The notes: generated by a model not told the origin, from the letters alone. 64,000 bases of DNA from Streptomyces acidiscabies (GCF_020010905.1 NZ_JAGJBY010000001.1:1570001-1634000); one strand, 5' to 3'. Shown: positions 17,491 to 27,095, counted from the first letter of the stretch. Program-made: numbers and translations.

Positions 17491-18168
17491 ATGACCCGTG
17501 TACTGCTAGCCGAGGACGACGCGTCCATCTCGGAACCCCTGGCCCGCGCCCTGCGCCGGGAAGGGTACGAGGTCGAGGTGCGCGAGGACGGACCGACCGC
17601 GCTCGACGCCGGGATGCAGGGCGGCATCGACCTGGTCGTGCTCGACCTCGGACTCCCCGGCATGGACGGCCTCGAAGTCGCCCGCCGGCTGCGCTCCGAG
17701 GGCCACGCCGTGCCGATCCTCATTCTTACCGCCCGCGCGGACGAGGTCGACACGGTCGTGGGGCTCGACGCGGGGGCCGATGACTACGTCACCAAGCCGT
17801 TCCGTCTTGCGGAGTTGCTCGCGCGGGTGCGGGCGCTGCTTCGGCGTGGGGCCGCTGAGCCCTCGCAGCCGCCGGCCACGCACGGTGTGCGCATCGACGT
17901 CGAGTCTCACCGGGCGTGGATGGGGGACGAAGAACTCCAGTTGACCGCGAAGGAGTTCGATCTGTTGCGGGTGCTTGTCCGGGATGCCGGGCGGGTGGTT
18001 ACTCGTGATCAGTTGATGCGCGAGGTGTGGGACACGACGTGGTGGTCGTCCACGAAGACGCTGGATATGCACATCTCTTGGCTGCGTAAGAAGCTCGGGG
18101 ATGATGCAGCGAACCCTCGGTATATCGCTACCGTTCGGGGTGTCGGCTTCCGGTTCGAGAAGAGCTAG
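17491..18168 (+). CDS. OmpR-family response regulator
   Basis: This 225-residue protein has a receiver domain (Asp52 in VVLDLGLPG; Lys102 in DYVTKPF; acidic AEDD near the start) and a C-terminal winged-helix DNA-binding domain (LTAKEFDLLRVLVRDAGRVVTRDQL, then SLRKKLG-like SWLRKKLGDD and YIATVRGVGFRF). No Shine-Dalgarno precedes the ATG at 17491. TACCAT (17478-17483) is spaced like a -10 element for a leaderless mRNA. The cognate kinase lies at 18303, separated by a family A repeat rather than the usual overlap. Confidence 0.93.
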   Translation: MTRVLLAEDDASISEPLARALRREGYEVEVREDGPTALDAGMQGGIDLVVLDLGLPGMDGLEVARRLRSEGHAVPILILTARADEVDTVVGLDAGADDYVTKPFRLAELLARVRALLRRGAAEPSQPPATHGVRIDVESHRAWMGDEELQLTAKEFDLLRVLVRDAGRVVTRDQLMREVWDTTWWSSTKTLDMHISWLRKKLGDDAANPRYIATVRGVGFRFEKS

Positions 18169-18226
18169 GCGCTACGCGCGTAACGCCGTAGGGGTTTTGG
18201 TTGTGGGGCGGCTGCGGGTCCGATTG

Positions 18227-18258
18227 GGCTGGTCGCGCAGTTCCCCGCGCCCCTAAAA
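18227..18258 (-). repeat. Interspersed intergenic repeat family A, copy 3 (reverse)
   Basis: This reverse-oriented copy of the family A core sits in the 134-base gap between the response regulator and its kinase. Such gene pairs are usually a few bases apart, so the repeat appears to have entered an operon. The kinase is presumably still co-transcribed. Confidence 0.8.
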
Positions 18259-18302
18259 GACACAGCCCTCCCGGCATCTGAAACTTCCGTCGGAGTCACG
18301 TC

Positions 18303-19577
18303 GTGCGTCGTCGTCTTATTCAGTCCACCCTCGCTGTCGTTCTCGTCGTCATCGCCGTTTTCGGGGTCTCCCTCGTCATCGTCGAGAGCCGGACCATCAG
18401 CAACGCCGCTCAGGAACGCGTCGACTCCGAGGCCGTGCGGCTCGTGGGGATCGTGGACAGTCGGCTGCTCGGGTCCGAGGACGTGAACGCCGGGATATTG
18501 CGGGATCAGGTGACGCAGGACCGGTACGCCGTGATCCGCATCCCCGGTCGCGCGCCGATCGAGATCGGGGAGAAGCCCGAGGGCGAGGTCATCCACTCGG
18601 AGCAGTCGGGCGAGCGGGGGGAGACCGTACGGGTCGAGGAACCCAAGTCCGCGGTGACCCGCGAGGTCGGCCGTACGCTGCTGATCATCGGCCTCGTCGC
18701 CATGCTGGCCGTCATCGCCGCCGTACTCCTCGCCGTACGCCAGGCCAACAAACTGGCGTCCCCCCTGACGGACCTCGCGGAGACCGCCGAACGCCTGGGC
18801 TCCGGCGACCCCCGCCCCCGCCACAAGCGGTACGGCGTCCCCGAGCTGGACCGGGTCGCGGACGTCCTGGACTCCTCGGCGGAACGTATCGGCCGGATGC
18901 TCACCGCCGAACGCCGCCTGGCCGCCGACGCCTCCCACCAGCTCCGTACGCCGCTCACGGCCCTGTCGATGCGGCTGGAGGAGATCACCCTCACCGACGA
19001 CCTGGAGACGGTGAAGGAGGAGGCGAACGTCGCCCTCACACAGGTGGAGCGCCTCACGGACGTGGTGGAACGCCTCCTGACGAACTCACGCGACCCCCGC
19101 ACGGGCAACGCGGTCTCCTTCGACCTCGACGAGGTCATCCAGCAGCAGCTGGCGGAGTGGCGCCCGGCGTACCGCTCCTCGGGCCGGGCGATCGTCAGCT
19201 CGGGCAAGCGTCACTTGCAGGCGGTGGGTACGCCGGGAGCGGTGGCCCAGGTCTTGGCGGCCCTGATCGAGAACTCCCTGATGCACGGCGGCGGCACGGT
19301 GGCCCTCCGTACCCGCGTGACCGGCAACCAGTCGGTGATCGAGGTGACGGACGAGGGCCCGGGCGTCCCCGCCGACCTCGGCGCCCGCATCTTCGAGCGC
19401 GCCATCAGCGGCCGTAACTCCACCGGCATCGGCCTGGCGGTGGCCCGCGATCTGGCGGAGGCGGACGGCGGCCGGCTGGAGATGCTCCAGGCCCAGCCCC
19501 CGGTCTTCGGCCTGTTCCTCTCCCGCACAGCCCCCCTGAAGAAGCCCGCGGAGACGGAAGAGCCGACGGTGCGCTAG
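18303..19577 (+). CDS. Sensor histidine kinase
   Basis: This 424-residue protein has two membrane helices (residues ~6-27 and ~125-145) flanking an extracytoplasmic sensor of about 95 residues. A HAMP domain (~146-200) follows, then a HisKA domain with His212 in DASHQLRTPLTAL and a HATPase domain (N box ALIENSLMHGG, EVTDEGPGVP, GRNSTGIGLAVARDLAEADGG). It should autophosphorylate and phosphorylate the adjacent OmpR-type regulator. The GTG start has GGAGT upstream. The signal is unknown; the sensor part has no recognisable domain. Confidence 0.93.
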   Translation: MRRRLIQSTLAVVLVVIAVFGVSLVIVESRTISNAAQERVDSEAVRLVGIVDSRLLGSEDVNAGILRDQVTQDRYAVIRIPGRAPIEIGEKPEGEVIHSEQSGERGETVRVEEPKSAVTREVGRTLLIIGLVAMLAVIAAVLLAVRQANKLASPLTDLAETAERLGSGDPRPRHKRYGVPELDRVADVLDSSAERIGRMLTAERRLAADASHQLRTPLTALSMRLEEITLTDDLETVKEEANVALTQVERLTDVVERLLTNSRDPRTGNAVSFDLDEVIQQQLAEWRPAYRSSGRAIVSSGKRHLQAVGTPGAVAQVLAALIENSLMHGGGTVALRTRVTGNQSVIEVTDEGPGVPADLGARIFERAISGRNSTGIGLAVARDLAEADGGRLEMLQAQPPVFGLFLSRTAPLKKPAETEEPTVR

Positions 19578-19602
19578 GGCCCTTCTGATGGCTGGGGCGG
19601 AC

Positions 19603-19983
19603 TCAATGCCTGATCAGCCACAGGATCCGGTCCCACGACAGCAGGTGGTACACGAGCAGCACGCCGGCGAGCAGCACGGCGAGCTTGCGGGATCCCGCCG
19701 CGTACAACGCCGCCGCACCGCCGAAGAACACGGCCAGCTCCAGCAGGAACCGCAGCGGACCAGGTGTCGCGATCACCGTCCCCCCGGACCGGGACGCATC
19801 GTCCGGGGTGGCGAAGACCCCCCACAGCACGGCCACGATCAGGGGAACGGCGACCGCGCAGACATACCGCAGAGGACCAGGCGTGACAGCCCGCGCCCAG
19901 AGCCCGAAGCACACCAGAGCCACCAGCTCCAGCACGAACCTCACACCGAGGAACAGAGGGTGAAAACCGTACCCGAACGACAT
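19603..19983 (-). CDS. DUF2568-like (YrdB) small membrane protein
   Basis: This 126-residue protein has four hydrophobic helices: LGVRFVLELVALVCFGLWA, YVCAVAVPLIVAVLWGVFA, FLLELAVFFGGAAALYAAG and LAVLLAGVLLVYHLLS. The motifs VLELVALVCFGLWA, VLWGVFATPDD and G(T)VIATPGPLRFLLEL match DUF2568 proteins as I remember them. No function is established. The ATG at 19983 follows the GtrA-like gene by five bases, with GAGGAC close upstream, so the two are probably one operon. Confidence 0.8.
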   Translation of the reverse strand: MSFGYGFHPLFLGVRFVLELVALVCFGLWARAVTPGPLRYVCAVAVPLIVAVLWGVFATPDDASRSGGTVIATPGPLRFLLELAVFFGGAAALYAAGSRKLAVLLAGVLLVYHLLSWDRILWLIRH

Positions 19984-19988
19984 GTCCT

Positions 19989-20549
19989 CTACGCCCGCTC
20001 GCTCACTCGCGCCGCCGCAGCGGACCTCTGCTCCAGAAACGCCTCCGCGCCGGCCACGGCCTCCTTCGCGGGCAGCGTCTTGAACACCCACGTCCGGTAC
20101 GACCAGAACCGGAACAGCGTCGCGATCCCGATGCCGACGAACTTGAAGATGTTGCTCTGGAGCGGGCTGTCCCAGTGGAACGAGTACGTCGCGACGTAGA
20201 GCACCCCGTTCTCGATGACCATCCCGATGACCGAGAAGAAGAGGAAGAGGGTCAGCTCCTTCGTCCGCCCGCTCTTGTCGCGGTCGCGGTACGTGAAGTA
20301 CCGGAACCCGACGTAGTTGAAGACGATGGAGACGACCGTGGCGATGACGCTCGCCCGGACGACCTGGAGGTCGGTGACATGCCGTACGAGGTTGAAGACG
20401 GCGAGGTTGACCAGTAGCCCGGCCCCTCCCACCGCACCGAACTTCGCCACCTCGCGACTGACGCGGCGCAATCCGGAGGCATGCCCCGTGGAACCGTGTT
20501 CCATGCTTGTACAAGCCCCCGTCCGGGTTGGTTTCGTCAACCCAGCCAT
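19989..20549 (-). CDS. GtrA-like membrane protein
   Basis: This 186-residue protein has four transmembrane helices and the GtrA signature FGAVGGAGLLVNLAVFNLVRH, VSIVFNYVGFRYFTYRDRDK and a C-terminal NIFKFVGIGIATLFRFWSYRTWVF. GtrA-family proteins are thought to translocate polyprenyl-phosphate-linked sugars or bind their flippases for cell-wall glycopolymers. GAGGGTGG eight bases upstream supports the start at 20549; an ATG at 20504 would give 171 residues but lacks a ribosome site. It is upstream of the DUF2568 gene and divergent from purK. Confidence 0.87.
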   Translation of the reverse strand: MAGLTKPTRTGACTSMEHGSTGHASGLRRVSREVAKFGAVGGAGLLVNLAVFNLVRHVTDLQVVRASVIATVVSIVFNYVGFRYFTYRDRDKSGRTKELTLFLFFSVIGMVIENGVLYVATYSFHWDSPLQSNIFKFVGIGIATLFRFWSYRTWVFKTLPAKEAVAGAEAFLEQRSAAAARVSERA

Positions 20550-20701
20550 GCTAACCACCCTCGATGGAGGTTTCCTGTGGTCGACCTCACGGGTTGGGAA
20601 CGGCTCGGGAAGCAGTGGGGAAACACGGGGTATGAACCGGGGAAACCGGCAGTAAGAGGCGCGCAGGACCAGCCGCCCGGCACGGCCGATATCCTGGACG
20701 C

Positions 20702-21841
20702 GTGACGTTCCCGGTAGTCGGCATGATCGGCGGCGGCCAGCTCGCGCGTATGACGCACGAGGCGGGCATCCCGCTGGGCATCAGGTTCAAGCTCCTCAGT
20801 GACACCCCCCAGGACTCGGCGGCACAGGTCGTGAGCGAAGTCGTCATCGGCGACTACCGCGACCTGGAGACGTTGCGTGCCTTCGCGCGGGGCTGCGATG
20901 TGATCACTTTCGATCACGAACACGTCCCCACGGACCACCTCCGCGCCCTGGAGGCGGACGGCATCCCGGTCCGCCCCGGCCCGGACGCGCTGGTGCACGC
21001 CCAGGACAAGGGCGTGATGCGCGCGAAGCTGACGGAGATCGGCGTCCCGTGCCCCCGCCACCGCATCGTGACGGACCCGGCGGACGTCGCGGCGTTCGCG
21101 GCGGAGGGCGACGGCTTCCCCGTCGTCCTCAAGACCGTGCGCGGCGGGTACGACGGCAAGGGCGTCTGGGTCGTGGACGGCCCCGAGGACGCGGCGGACC
21201 CCTTCCGCGCGGGTGTCCAGGTCCTCGCCGAGGAGAAGGTCGATTACGTCCGTGAGCTGGCCGCCAACGTCGTCCGCTCCCCGCACGGCCAGGCTGTCGC
21301 CTACCCGGTGGTCGAGTCGCAGCAGGTGAACGGCGTCTGTGACACGGTGATAGCCCCCGCCCCCGGCCTGGACGAGACCCTCGCCCTCAAGGCGGAGGAG
21401 ATGGCCCTGAGGATCGCGAAGGAACTCGGCGTGGTCGGCCACCTCGCCGTCGAGCTGTTCCAGACCCAAGACGGCCGCATCCTGGTCAACGAACTCGCGA
21501 TGCGCCCCCACAACTCGGGCCACTGGACCCAGGACGGCGCGATCACGTCCCAGTTCGCCAACCACGTCCGCGCGGTCCTGGACCTCCCCCTCGGCGACCC
21601 CCGCCCCCGCGCCCCCTGGACGGTGATGGTCAACGTCCTCGGCGGCGACTACCCCGACATGTACTCCGCGTACCTGCACTGCATGGCCCGCGACCCCCAG
21701 CTCAAGATCCACATGTACGGCAAGGACGTGAAGCCCGGCCGCAAGGTGGGCCACGTCAACACCTACGGCGACAACCTGGACGACGCACTGGAACGCGCGC
21801 GCCACGCAGCCGGATACCTGAGAGGCACGATCACCGAATGA
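20702..21841 (+). CDS. purK: N5-carboxyaminoimidazole ribonucleotide synthase
   Basis: PurK uses ATP and bicarbonate to make N5-CAIR from AIR in de novo purine synthesis. The 379-residue ATP-grasp protein has the N-terminal [11 protein letters not shown] loop, FDHEHVP, the ATP-binding [13 protein letters not shown] and the [13 protein letters not shown] loop. The GTG start has no Shine-Dalgarno. TATCCT at 20690-20695 is six bases upstream, so the mRNA is probably leaderless. It overlaps purE as ATGA. Confidence 0.96.
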   Translation: MTFPVVGMIGGGQLARMTHEAGIPLGIRFKLLSDTPQDSAAQVVSEVVIGDYRDLETLRAFARGCDVITFDHEHVPTDHLRALEADGIPVRPGPDALVHAQDKGVMRAKLTEIGVPCPRHRIVTDPADVAAFAAEGDGFPVVLKTVRGGYDGKGVWVVDGPEDAADPFRAGVQVLAEEKVDYVRELAANVVRSPHGQAVAYPVVESQQVNGVCDTVIAPAPGLDETLALKAEEMALRIAKELGVVGHLAVELFQTQDGRILVNELAMRPHNSGHWTQDGAITSQFANHVRAVLDLPLGDPRPRAPWTVMVNVLGGDYPDMYSAYLHCMARDPQLKIHMYGKDVKPGRKVGHVNTYGDNLDDALERARHAAGYLRGTITE

Positions 21842-22374
21842 GCCCCGTCGCAGGCCCCGTCGTAGGCATCGTCATGGGGTCGGACTCCGACTGGCCCGTC
21901 ATGGAGGCCGCAGCTCAGGCGCTCGACGAGTTCGAGGTCGCCTACGAGGTGGACGTCGTCTCCGCGCACCGTATGCCGCACGAGATGATCGCGTACGGCG
22001 AGCGGGCGGCCGAGCGTGGGCTGAAGGTGATCATCGCCGGGGCCGGGGGAGCGGCGCACCTGCCGGGGATGCTGGCGTCCGTGACGCCGCTGCCGGTCGT
22101 GGGGGTACCCGTCCCTCTCAAGTATCTGGACGGCATGGACTCCCTGCTGTCGATCGTGCAGATGCCGGCCGGCGTGCCGGTGGCGACCGTGTCCGTGGGC
22201 GGCGCCCGCAACGCCGGTCTGCTCGCCGCGCGCATCCTCGCCGCGCACGACGAGGAACTCCTCGGCCGGATGCGGGAGTTCCAGCAGGAGCTCAACGACC
22301 AGGCGACGGAGAAGGGCAAGCGGCTGCGGGCCAAGGTCGAGGGCGCCAAGGGGTCCTTCGGGTTCGGCAAGTGA
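21838..22374 (+). CDS. purE: N5-carboxyaminoimidazole ribonucleotide mutase
   Basis: PurE moves the carboxyl group of N5-CAIR to give CAIR, the step after PurK. The 178-residue protein is a class I Pur[10 protein letters not shown] (residues 14-22), the catalytic His44 in [19 protein letters not shown] and [27 protein letters not shown]. It is slightly longer than typical at its charged C terminus. It is coupled to purK (ATGA) and to the downstream dipeptidase (GTGA). Confidence 0.97.
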   Translation: MSPVAGPVVGIVMGSDSDWPVMEAAAQALDEFEVAYEVDVVSAHRMPHEMIAYGERAAERGLKVIIAGAGGAAHLPGMLASVTPLPVVGVPVPLKYLDGMDSLLSIVQMPAGVPVATVSVGGARNAGLLAARILAAHDEELLGRMREFQQELNDQATEKGKRLRAKVEGAKGSFGFGK

Positions 22375-23561
22375 GCGCCTCGACGCGGGACCAAGTCCGG
22401 GAACTCCTCGCAGAGTTCCCCATCGTCGACGGGCACAACGACCTCCCCTGGGCGCTGCGCGAACAGGTCCACTACGACCTCGCCGCGCGCGACATCGCCG
22501 TACGGCAGGACGCCCACCTGCACACCGACCTGCCGCGCCTGCGCGAAGGCGGGGTGGGAGCGCAGTACTGGTCCGTGTACGTGCGGTCCGATCTGCCGGA
22601 CGCGGTGCCCTCGACGCTCGAACAGATCGACTGCGTACGGCAGTTGATCGACCGTCACCCGGACGCCCTGCGCGCCGCGTTCACCGCCGCCGACATGGAG
22701 GCGGCGCGCGCGGAGGGCCGTATCGCGTCGCTGATGGGCGCCGAGGGCGGCCACTCGATCGCCAACTCCCTCGGCACGCTGCGGGGGTTGTACGCGCTGG
22801 GCGTGCGCTACATGACGCTCACCCACAACGACAACATCGCGTGGGCCGACTCCGCGACGGACGTACCGAACGTCGGCGGGCTCTCGGCGTTCGGCCGCGA
22901 GGTCGTGCGCGAGATGAACCGGCTCGGGATGCTCGTCGACCTGTCGCACGTCGCCGCGACGACGATGCGGGCCGCGCTCGACACCTCCTCCGCGCCGGTG
23001 ATCTTCTCGCACTCCTCGTCCCGCGCGGTCTGCGACCACCCCCGCAACGTCCCGGACGACGTCCTCGAACGCCTCCCCGCGAACGGCGGCATGGCGATGG
23101 TGACGTTCGTCCCCAAGTTCGTCCTCCAGGCGGCGGTCGACTGGACGGCGGCGGCCGACGAGAACATGCGCGCGCACGGCTTCCACCACCTCGCCACCAC
23201 GCCCGAGGCGATGGCCGTCCACCACGCCTTCGAGGAGACGCACCCGCGCCCCGTCGCGACGGTCTCCACGGTCGCCGACCACCTCGACCACATGCGCGAG
23301 GTCGCCGGCGTCGACCACCTCGGCATCGGCGGCGACTACGACGGCACGGCCTTCACCCCCGAGGGCCTGCGCGACGTCTCCGGCTACCCCAACCTCCTCA
23401 CGGAACTCCTCGACCGGGGCTGGTCCCGCGCCGACCTCGCGAAGCTGACGTGGCAGAACGCGGTACGGGTGCTGGGGGCGGCGGAGGACGTGGCGCGGGG
23501 TACCCAGGGGGTACGGGGTCCGTCGTCCGCGCGGATCGAGGAGCTGGACGGGGGCGTGTAG
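22371..23561 (+). CDS. Membrane-dipeptidase-type (M19) zinc dipeptidase
   Basis: This 396-residue protein is a close relative, as far as I can judge, of the structurally characterised S. coelicolor Sco3058, a homologue of human renal dipeptidase. Expected binuclear zinc ligands are His22 and Asp24 (VDGHNDLPW), Glu125 (MGAEGGHSI), His193 (DLSHVA) and His214 (FSHSSSRAV), with the catalytic Asp322 (GGDYDGTA). It should cleave dipeptides, including ones with a D residue at the C-terminal side. No signal peptide is visible, so it is cytoplasmic. The GTG start overlaps the purE stop. Confidence 0.93.
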   Translation: MSASTRDQVRELLAEFPIVDGHNDLPWALREQVHYDLAARDIAVRQDAHLHTDLPRLREGGVGAQYWSVYVRSDLPDAVPSTLEQIDCVRQLIDRHPDALRAAFTAADMEAARAEGRIASLMGAEGGHSIANSLGTLRGLYALGVRYMTLTHNDNIAWADSATDVPNVGGLSAFGREVVREMNRLGMLVDLSHVAATTMRAALDTSSAPVIFSHSSSRAVCDHPRNVPDDVLERLPANGGMAMVTFVPKFVLQAAVDWTAAADENMRAHGFHHLATTPEAMAVHHAFEETHPRPVATVSTVADHLDHMREVAGVDHLGIGGDYDGTAFTPEGLRDVSGYPNLLTELLDRGWSRADLAKLTWQNAVRVLGAAEDVARGTQGVRGPSSARIEELDGGV

Positions 23562-23716
23562 TACCTGGGAGGTAGCGGGGTACGACTCCGGGGGTACCCC
23601 TTCAAAACAGGTCGCGTACCCCCGAACGCCCCATCCACCGGGTGACCTCCCCTACCCCGTGCGACGGTTGCCGTACTGCTGATCACTACGCCGATCCAGA
23701 CGTACGGAGCCCCCTC

Positions 23717-24805
23717 ATGGCAGACCTCCAGGACGAACTGCACCCCACCACCGAGGTCGGCGAGCTGCCGCTGGAGGAACCCTTCCCGGAGGTCCCCTAC
23801 GCCTGCGATCCCCTGGAGCGGGCCCGGGAGATCCTCGCGGAGCACCCCGTCGTCGACGGGTACGGCACCCTGCCCTGGGCGCTGCGGGGCCTGCCCTGGT
23901 ACGACCTCGAACTCGGCGAGAGCGCCGTCGACACGGACGTCCCCCGGCTGCGGGAGGGCCACGTCGGCGCGGTCCTGTGGGCCCTGCACCTGCCCGAGGG
24001 CGCCGGGAGCGCGGTGAGCGTCACGCTGGAACAGCTCGACCTCGTCCGTACGGTCGTCGCCGCGCACCCCGAGGGGCTGCGTCCCGCGCGGACCGCCGGG
24101 CAGGTCATCGACGCGCGCAACTGTGGCCGCGTCGCCGTCCTCCTCGGGCCCGCCGGTGCCCCCGCCCTCGACGACTCCCTCGCCGTGCTGCGCGTCCTGC
24201 ACACCCTCGGGCTGCGCGTCCTCACCCTCGCCGGGACGAGTTGGGCCAGCGAGGCCGGGCTCAGCCGGTTCGGGGACGAGGTCGTGCGCGAGATGAACCG
24301 GCTCGGTGTCATCGCCGACCTCTCCGGCGCCTCCGACGCGACGATCGTCCGCGCGCTGGCGCTGTCCAAGGCGCCGGTCCTGTGCACGCGCTCAGCCGCC
24401 CGCGCGCTGCGCCCCCACCCCGACAACCTCTCCGACGAGCTGCTCTCGGCGCTGGGCCGGGCGAAGGGGGTCTGCATGGTCCCGCTCACGGCGGACCAAA
24501 CAGGCCCCACGCTGACGGACGTGGCCGACCACCTGGACCACATTCGCGCCGTCGCCGGCCCCGCCTCGGTAGCCCTCTCGGGCGCGTACGACTCCCCGTC
24601 GGCCCACCCCGAATCCCTCCCGGACCCCTCGGCGTACCCCCACCTCATCACGGAACTCCTCCGCAGAGGCTGGCCGGACACCGACATCGCGCTCCTCACG
24701 TGGGACAACTTCCAACGGGTCCTGCGCGGCGCGGACTTCCTCTCCCGAACGGCTCAGCACCGCCGCGAACAGCCTCCGGCTAGGGCGGTGGGGGTGGAGG
24801 GGTAG
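23717..24805 (+). CDS. Metal-ligand-less M19 dipeptidase paralogue (probable pseudoenzyme)
   Basis: This 362-residue protein aligns along its length with the neighbouring dipeptidase: [92 protein letters not shown]. Every metal or catalytic position is changed: His to Tyr and Asp to Thr in VDGYGT, Glu to Ala in GPAGA, His to Gly in DLSGAS, His to Arg in CTRSAAR, Asp to Ala in SGAYDS. A segment of about 55 residues around the substrate loop is also missing. The frame is intact and has Streptomyces codon bias, so it is maintained. ATG 23717 is chosen for GGAG seven bases upstream; a GTG at 23642 is possible. Confidence 0.85.
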   Translation: MADLQDELHPTTEVGELPLEEPFPEVPYACDPLERAREILAEHPVVDGYGTLPWALRGLPWYDLELGESAVDTDVPRLREGHVGAVLWALHLPEGAGSAVSVTLEQLDLVRTVVAAHPEGLRPARTAGQVIDARNCGRVAVLLGPAGAPALDDSLAVLRVLHTLGLRVLTLAGTSWASEAGLSRFGDEVVREMNRLGVIADLSGASDATIVRALALSKAPVLCTRSAARALRPHPDNLSDELLSALGRAKGVCMVPLTADQTGPTLTDVADHLDHIRAVAGPASVALSGAYDSPSAHPESLPDPSAYPHLITELLRRGWPDTDIALLTWDNFQRVLRGADFLSRTAQHRREQPPARAVGVEG

Positions 24806-24807
24806 AG

Positions 24808-25140
24808 GTGCGGGGGCTGGAGGGCTGGAGGGGTGGAGCTGAAGGAGTTGGACGGCGGAGGGTGCCGGGGCTGGAGGAGCTGAACGGCGAGGGTGCCGGG
24901 ACTGGACGGGGCGGGGCTGAGGGTGCCGGGACTGGAGGAGCTGGACGGGGCGGGTTCCGGGGCTGGACGGCGAGGGTGCCAGGGCTGGACTGGACGGGGT
25001 GGGGTTGGAGGAGCTGGACAGCTGAGGTGCCGGGGCCGTACGGGTCGGAGGTGACGGAGCTGGACAGCCGAGGGCTACGGAGTCAGGCGGGCCGAGGGCA
25101 ACGGAATCGGGCGGCGCGAGTGACGGAGCTGGACGGCTGA
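24808..25140. repeat. Degenerate G-rich tandem repeat region
   Basis: The plus strand is extremely G-rich, made of diverged repeats of GGTGCCGGG(A/G)CTGGA and GGAGCTGGACGGC-like units. The frame across it gives a Gly/Trp/Glu-rich polypeptide without domain character, so I do not call a gene. The gap between the dipeptidase paralogue (24805) and the small gene at 25245 contains nothing else that I recognise. Confidence 0.65.
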
Positions 25141-25244
25141 GTGTGCCGGAGCCCGACAGCCGCCGCCCCCTCCCCCTTCACCCCTTGGACCGGCGTTTTC
25201 CCACACCGGCCCCCCGCCGCCCCGCAGTTGGCTAGCGTGTCCCC

Positions 25245-25493
25245 ATGACGGAGATGGACCATGACGCCCTCGTAGAGGACCTGCGCGTACGCACGAAGGA
25301 AGCACTCATCCGCATCGCCAGCCTCGTCAGCCAGACCGGCATCCCCTTCACCTTCGGCGAGGTGGTCTCCCTGGTGGAGGAGGGCCTACCGCCCGACTAC
25401 CCCCACCCCACCCGAGGCATCCTCAACCGCGAAAACATGATCACGGACATGGCGTACACGATGTTCAAGGGCTACGAACCGAAGCAGTACTGA
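25245..25493 (+). CDS. Small conserved actinobacterial protein of unknown function
   Basis: This 82-residue acidic protein has two predicted helices (EMDHDALVEDLRVRTKEALIRIASLV and REN-MITDMAYTMFKGY) around a loop PFTFGEVVSLVEEGLPPDYPHPTRG. It has no transmembrane segment or known motif. The ATG has no Shine-Dalgarno; TAGCGT (25233-25238) is spaced as a -10 element for a leaderless mRNA. I believe it is conserved in Streptomyces, but assign no function. Confidence 0.75.
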   Translation: MTEMDHDALVEDLRVRTKEALIRIASLVSQTGIPFTFGEVVSLVEEGLPPDYPHPTRGILNRENMITDMAYTMFKGYEPKQY

Positions 25494-25601
25494 CCAGCCT
25501 CACCGCCCGCGCACCTGCCCTCAGCCATGCCGCGCTCCACCCCCTTCGCTCACCCAGCTATGTCCAGCCGCGCCGCACTCCAACGCACACCTCAGCCCAC
25601 C

Positions 25602-25633
25602 TAGGGGCGCGGGGAACTGCGCGACCAGCCACG
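25602..25633 (+). repeat. Interspersed intergenic repeat family A, copy 4
   Basis: A forward copy of the family A core lies in the 258-base space between two convergent genes (25493 and 25752). Nothing else is recognisable in that space. Confidence 0.8.
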
Positions 25634-25751
25634 TACTACTCGCACCCGCCACACAACGGAACCACCCCCCACCGCAAGCCGCCGACGAAGAGCACCCCCC
25701 AAGGAAAACCCACGCCAGAACGCCCGCCCCACCCTGCACACCCCCCACCCC

Positions 25752-27095
25752 TCAAGCCGTAGGCCGCCCCATCCCCCGATAAACCCACCCCGCCTTCCGC
25801 CACACCCCCGGATCCAGCGCATTCCGCCCATCCAGAATCACCCGCCCCCGAACAACCTCCCCCAACGCCGCCGGATCCAGCTCCCGGAACTCCCGCCACT
25901 CCGTGAGGTGGAGGACGACATCGGCCCCCCGCACAGCATCCACCACCGACTCCGCATACCCCAGCGTAGGAAAGAGCCGCCGAGCATTCCCCATCCCCTT
26001 GGGGTCGTACACAGTCACCTGACCCCCCTGGAGATGAATCTGACCGGCGACGTTCAGAGCAGGGGAGTCGCGGACATCGTCGGAGTCCGGCTTGAACGCC
26101 GCCCCCAGCACAGCCACCCGCTTCCCGAGAAACGCCCCACCCCCCAACGCCTCCCGAGCCATCTCCACCATCTGCCCCCGCCGCCGCATGTTGATGGAGT
26201 CGATCTCGCGGAGGAACGTGAGCGCCTGATCGGCCCCCAACTCCCCGGCCCGGGCCATGAACGCCCGGATGTCCTTGGGCAGACACCCACCCCCGAACCC
26301 GATCCCGGCGCGAAGGAACTTGTGCCCGATCCGATCGTCGTACCCAATGGCCTCGGCGAGCTGCACGACGTCCCCACCCGCGGCCTCACACACCTCGGCC
26401 ATGGCGTTGATGAACGAGATCTTGGTGGCGAGGAACGAGTTCGCGGAGGTCTTCACCAGCTCGGCGGTGGGAAAATCGGTGACGACGAACGGCGTCCCGG
26501 CGGCAACCGGCGTCGCGTACACCTCGCGGAGCACCCGCTCGGCCCGCTCACTGCGCACCCCGACGACAAGCCGATCGGGCCGGAGCGTGTCCTGAACGGC
26601 GAACCCCTCCCGAAGGAACTCGGGATTCCAGGCGAGCTCGGCGTCGACGCCGGCGGGAGCGTGGGCGGCGAGATACGCGGCGAGCCGCTCCGCGGACCCC
26701 ACGGGAACCGTCGACTTCCCGACGACCAGCGTCGGCCGGTCGAGATGCGGCGCGAGAGAGGCGATCGCGGACTCGACGTACGACATGTCGGCGGCGTACT
26801 CCCCATGCCGCTGAGGCGTGTTGACGCAGACGAAGTGGACGTCCCCGAAAGCGGCCACCTCCGCGAAGTCGAGCGTGAACCGCAGCCGCCCGGACGACCC
26901 CTCGATCCCGGCGACATGCGCCCGCAGCAGCTCTTCGAGACCGGGCTCGTACATCGGGACCTCACCCCGCTGGAGCATCTCGACCTTCTCGGGCACCACG
27001 TCGAGCCCGAGGACCTCGAACCCCAGCTCGGCCATGGCCGCCGCGTGCGTCGCACCGAGGTAGCCGGTGCCGATCACGGTGATTTTGAGGCTCAT
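25752..27095 (-). CDS. ugd: UDP-glucose 6-dehydrogenase
   Basis: The enzyme oxidises UDP-glucose to UDP-glucuronate with two NAD+, for cell-wall or extracellular polysaccharide. The 447-residue protein has the N-terminal Rossmann motif VIGTGYLGATHAAAMAELGFEVLGLD, the ECA-type segments VGKSTVPVGS and AWNPEFLREG, the catalytic Cys271 in GFGGGCLPKD, and the C-terminal NAD-like domain VAVLGAAFKPDSDDVRDSPAL. The start at 27095 is placed directly at the Rossmann strand. It is monocistronic and divergent from the acyl-CoA dehydrogenase gene. Confidence 0.95.
   Translation of the reverse strand: MSLKITVIGTGYLGATHAAAMAELGFEVLGLDVVPEKVEMLQRGEVPMYEPGLEELLRAHVAGIEGSSGRLRFTLDFAEVAAFGDVHFVCVNTPQRHGEYAADMSYVESAIASLAPHLDRPTLVVGKSTVPVGSAERLAAYLAAHAPAGVDAELAWNPEFLREGFAVQDTLRPDRLVVGVRSERAERVLREVYATPVAAGTPFVVTDFPTAELVKTSANSFLATKISFINAMAEVCEAAGGDVVQLAEAIGYDDRIGHKFLRAGIGFGGGCLPKDIRAFMARAGELGADQALTFLREIDSINMRRRGQMVEMAREALGGGAFLGKRVAVLGAAFKPDSDDVRDSPALNVAGQIHLQGGQVTVYDPKGMGNARRLFPTLGYAESVVDAVRGADVVLHLTEWREFRELDPAALGEVVRGRVILDGRNALDPGVWRKAGWVYRGMGRPTA

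Noticed and set aside
24808..25140. A 110-codon Gly/Trp-rich frame
   Set aside because: The sequence is a degenerate G-rich repeat; the predicted product has no features of a protein.
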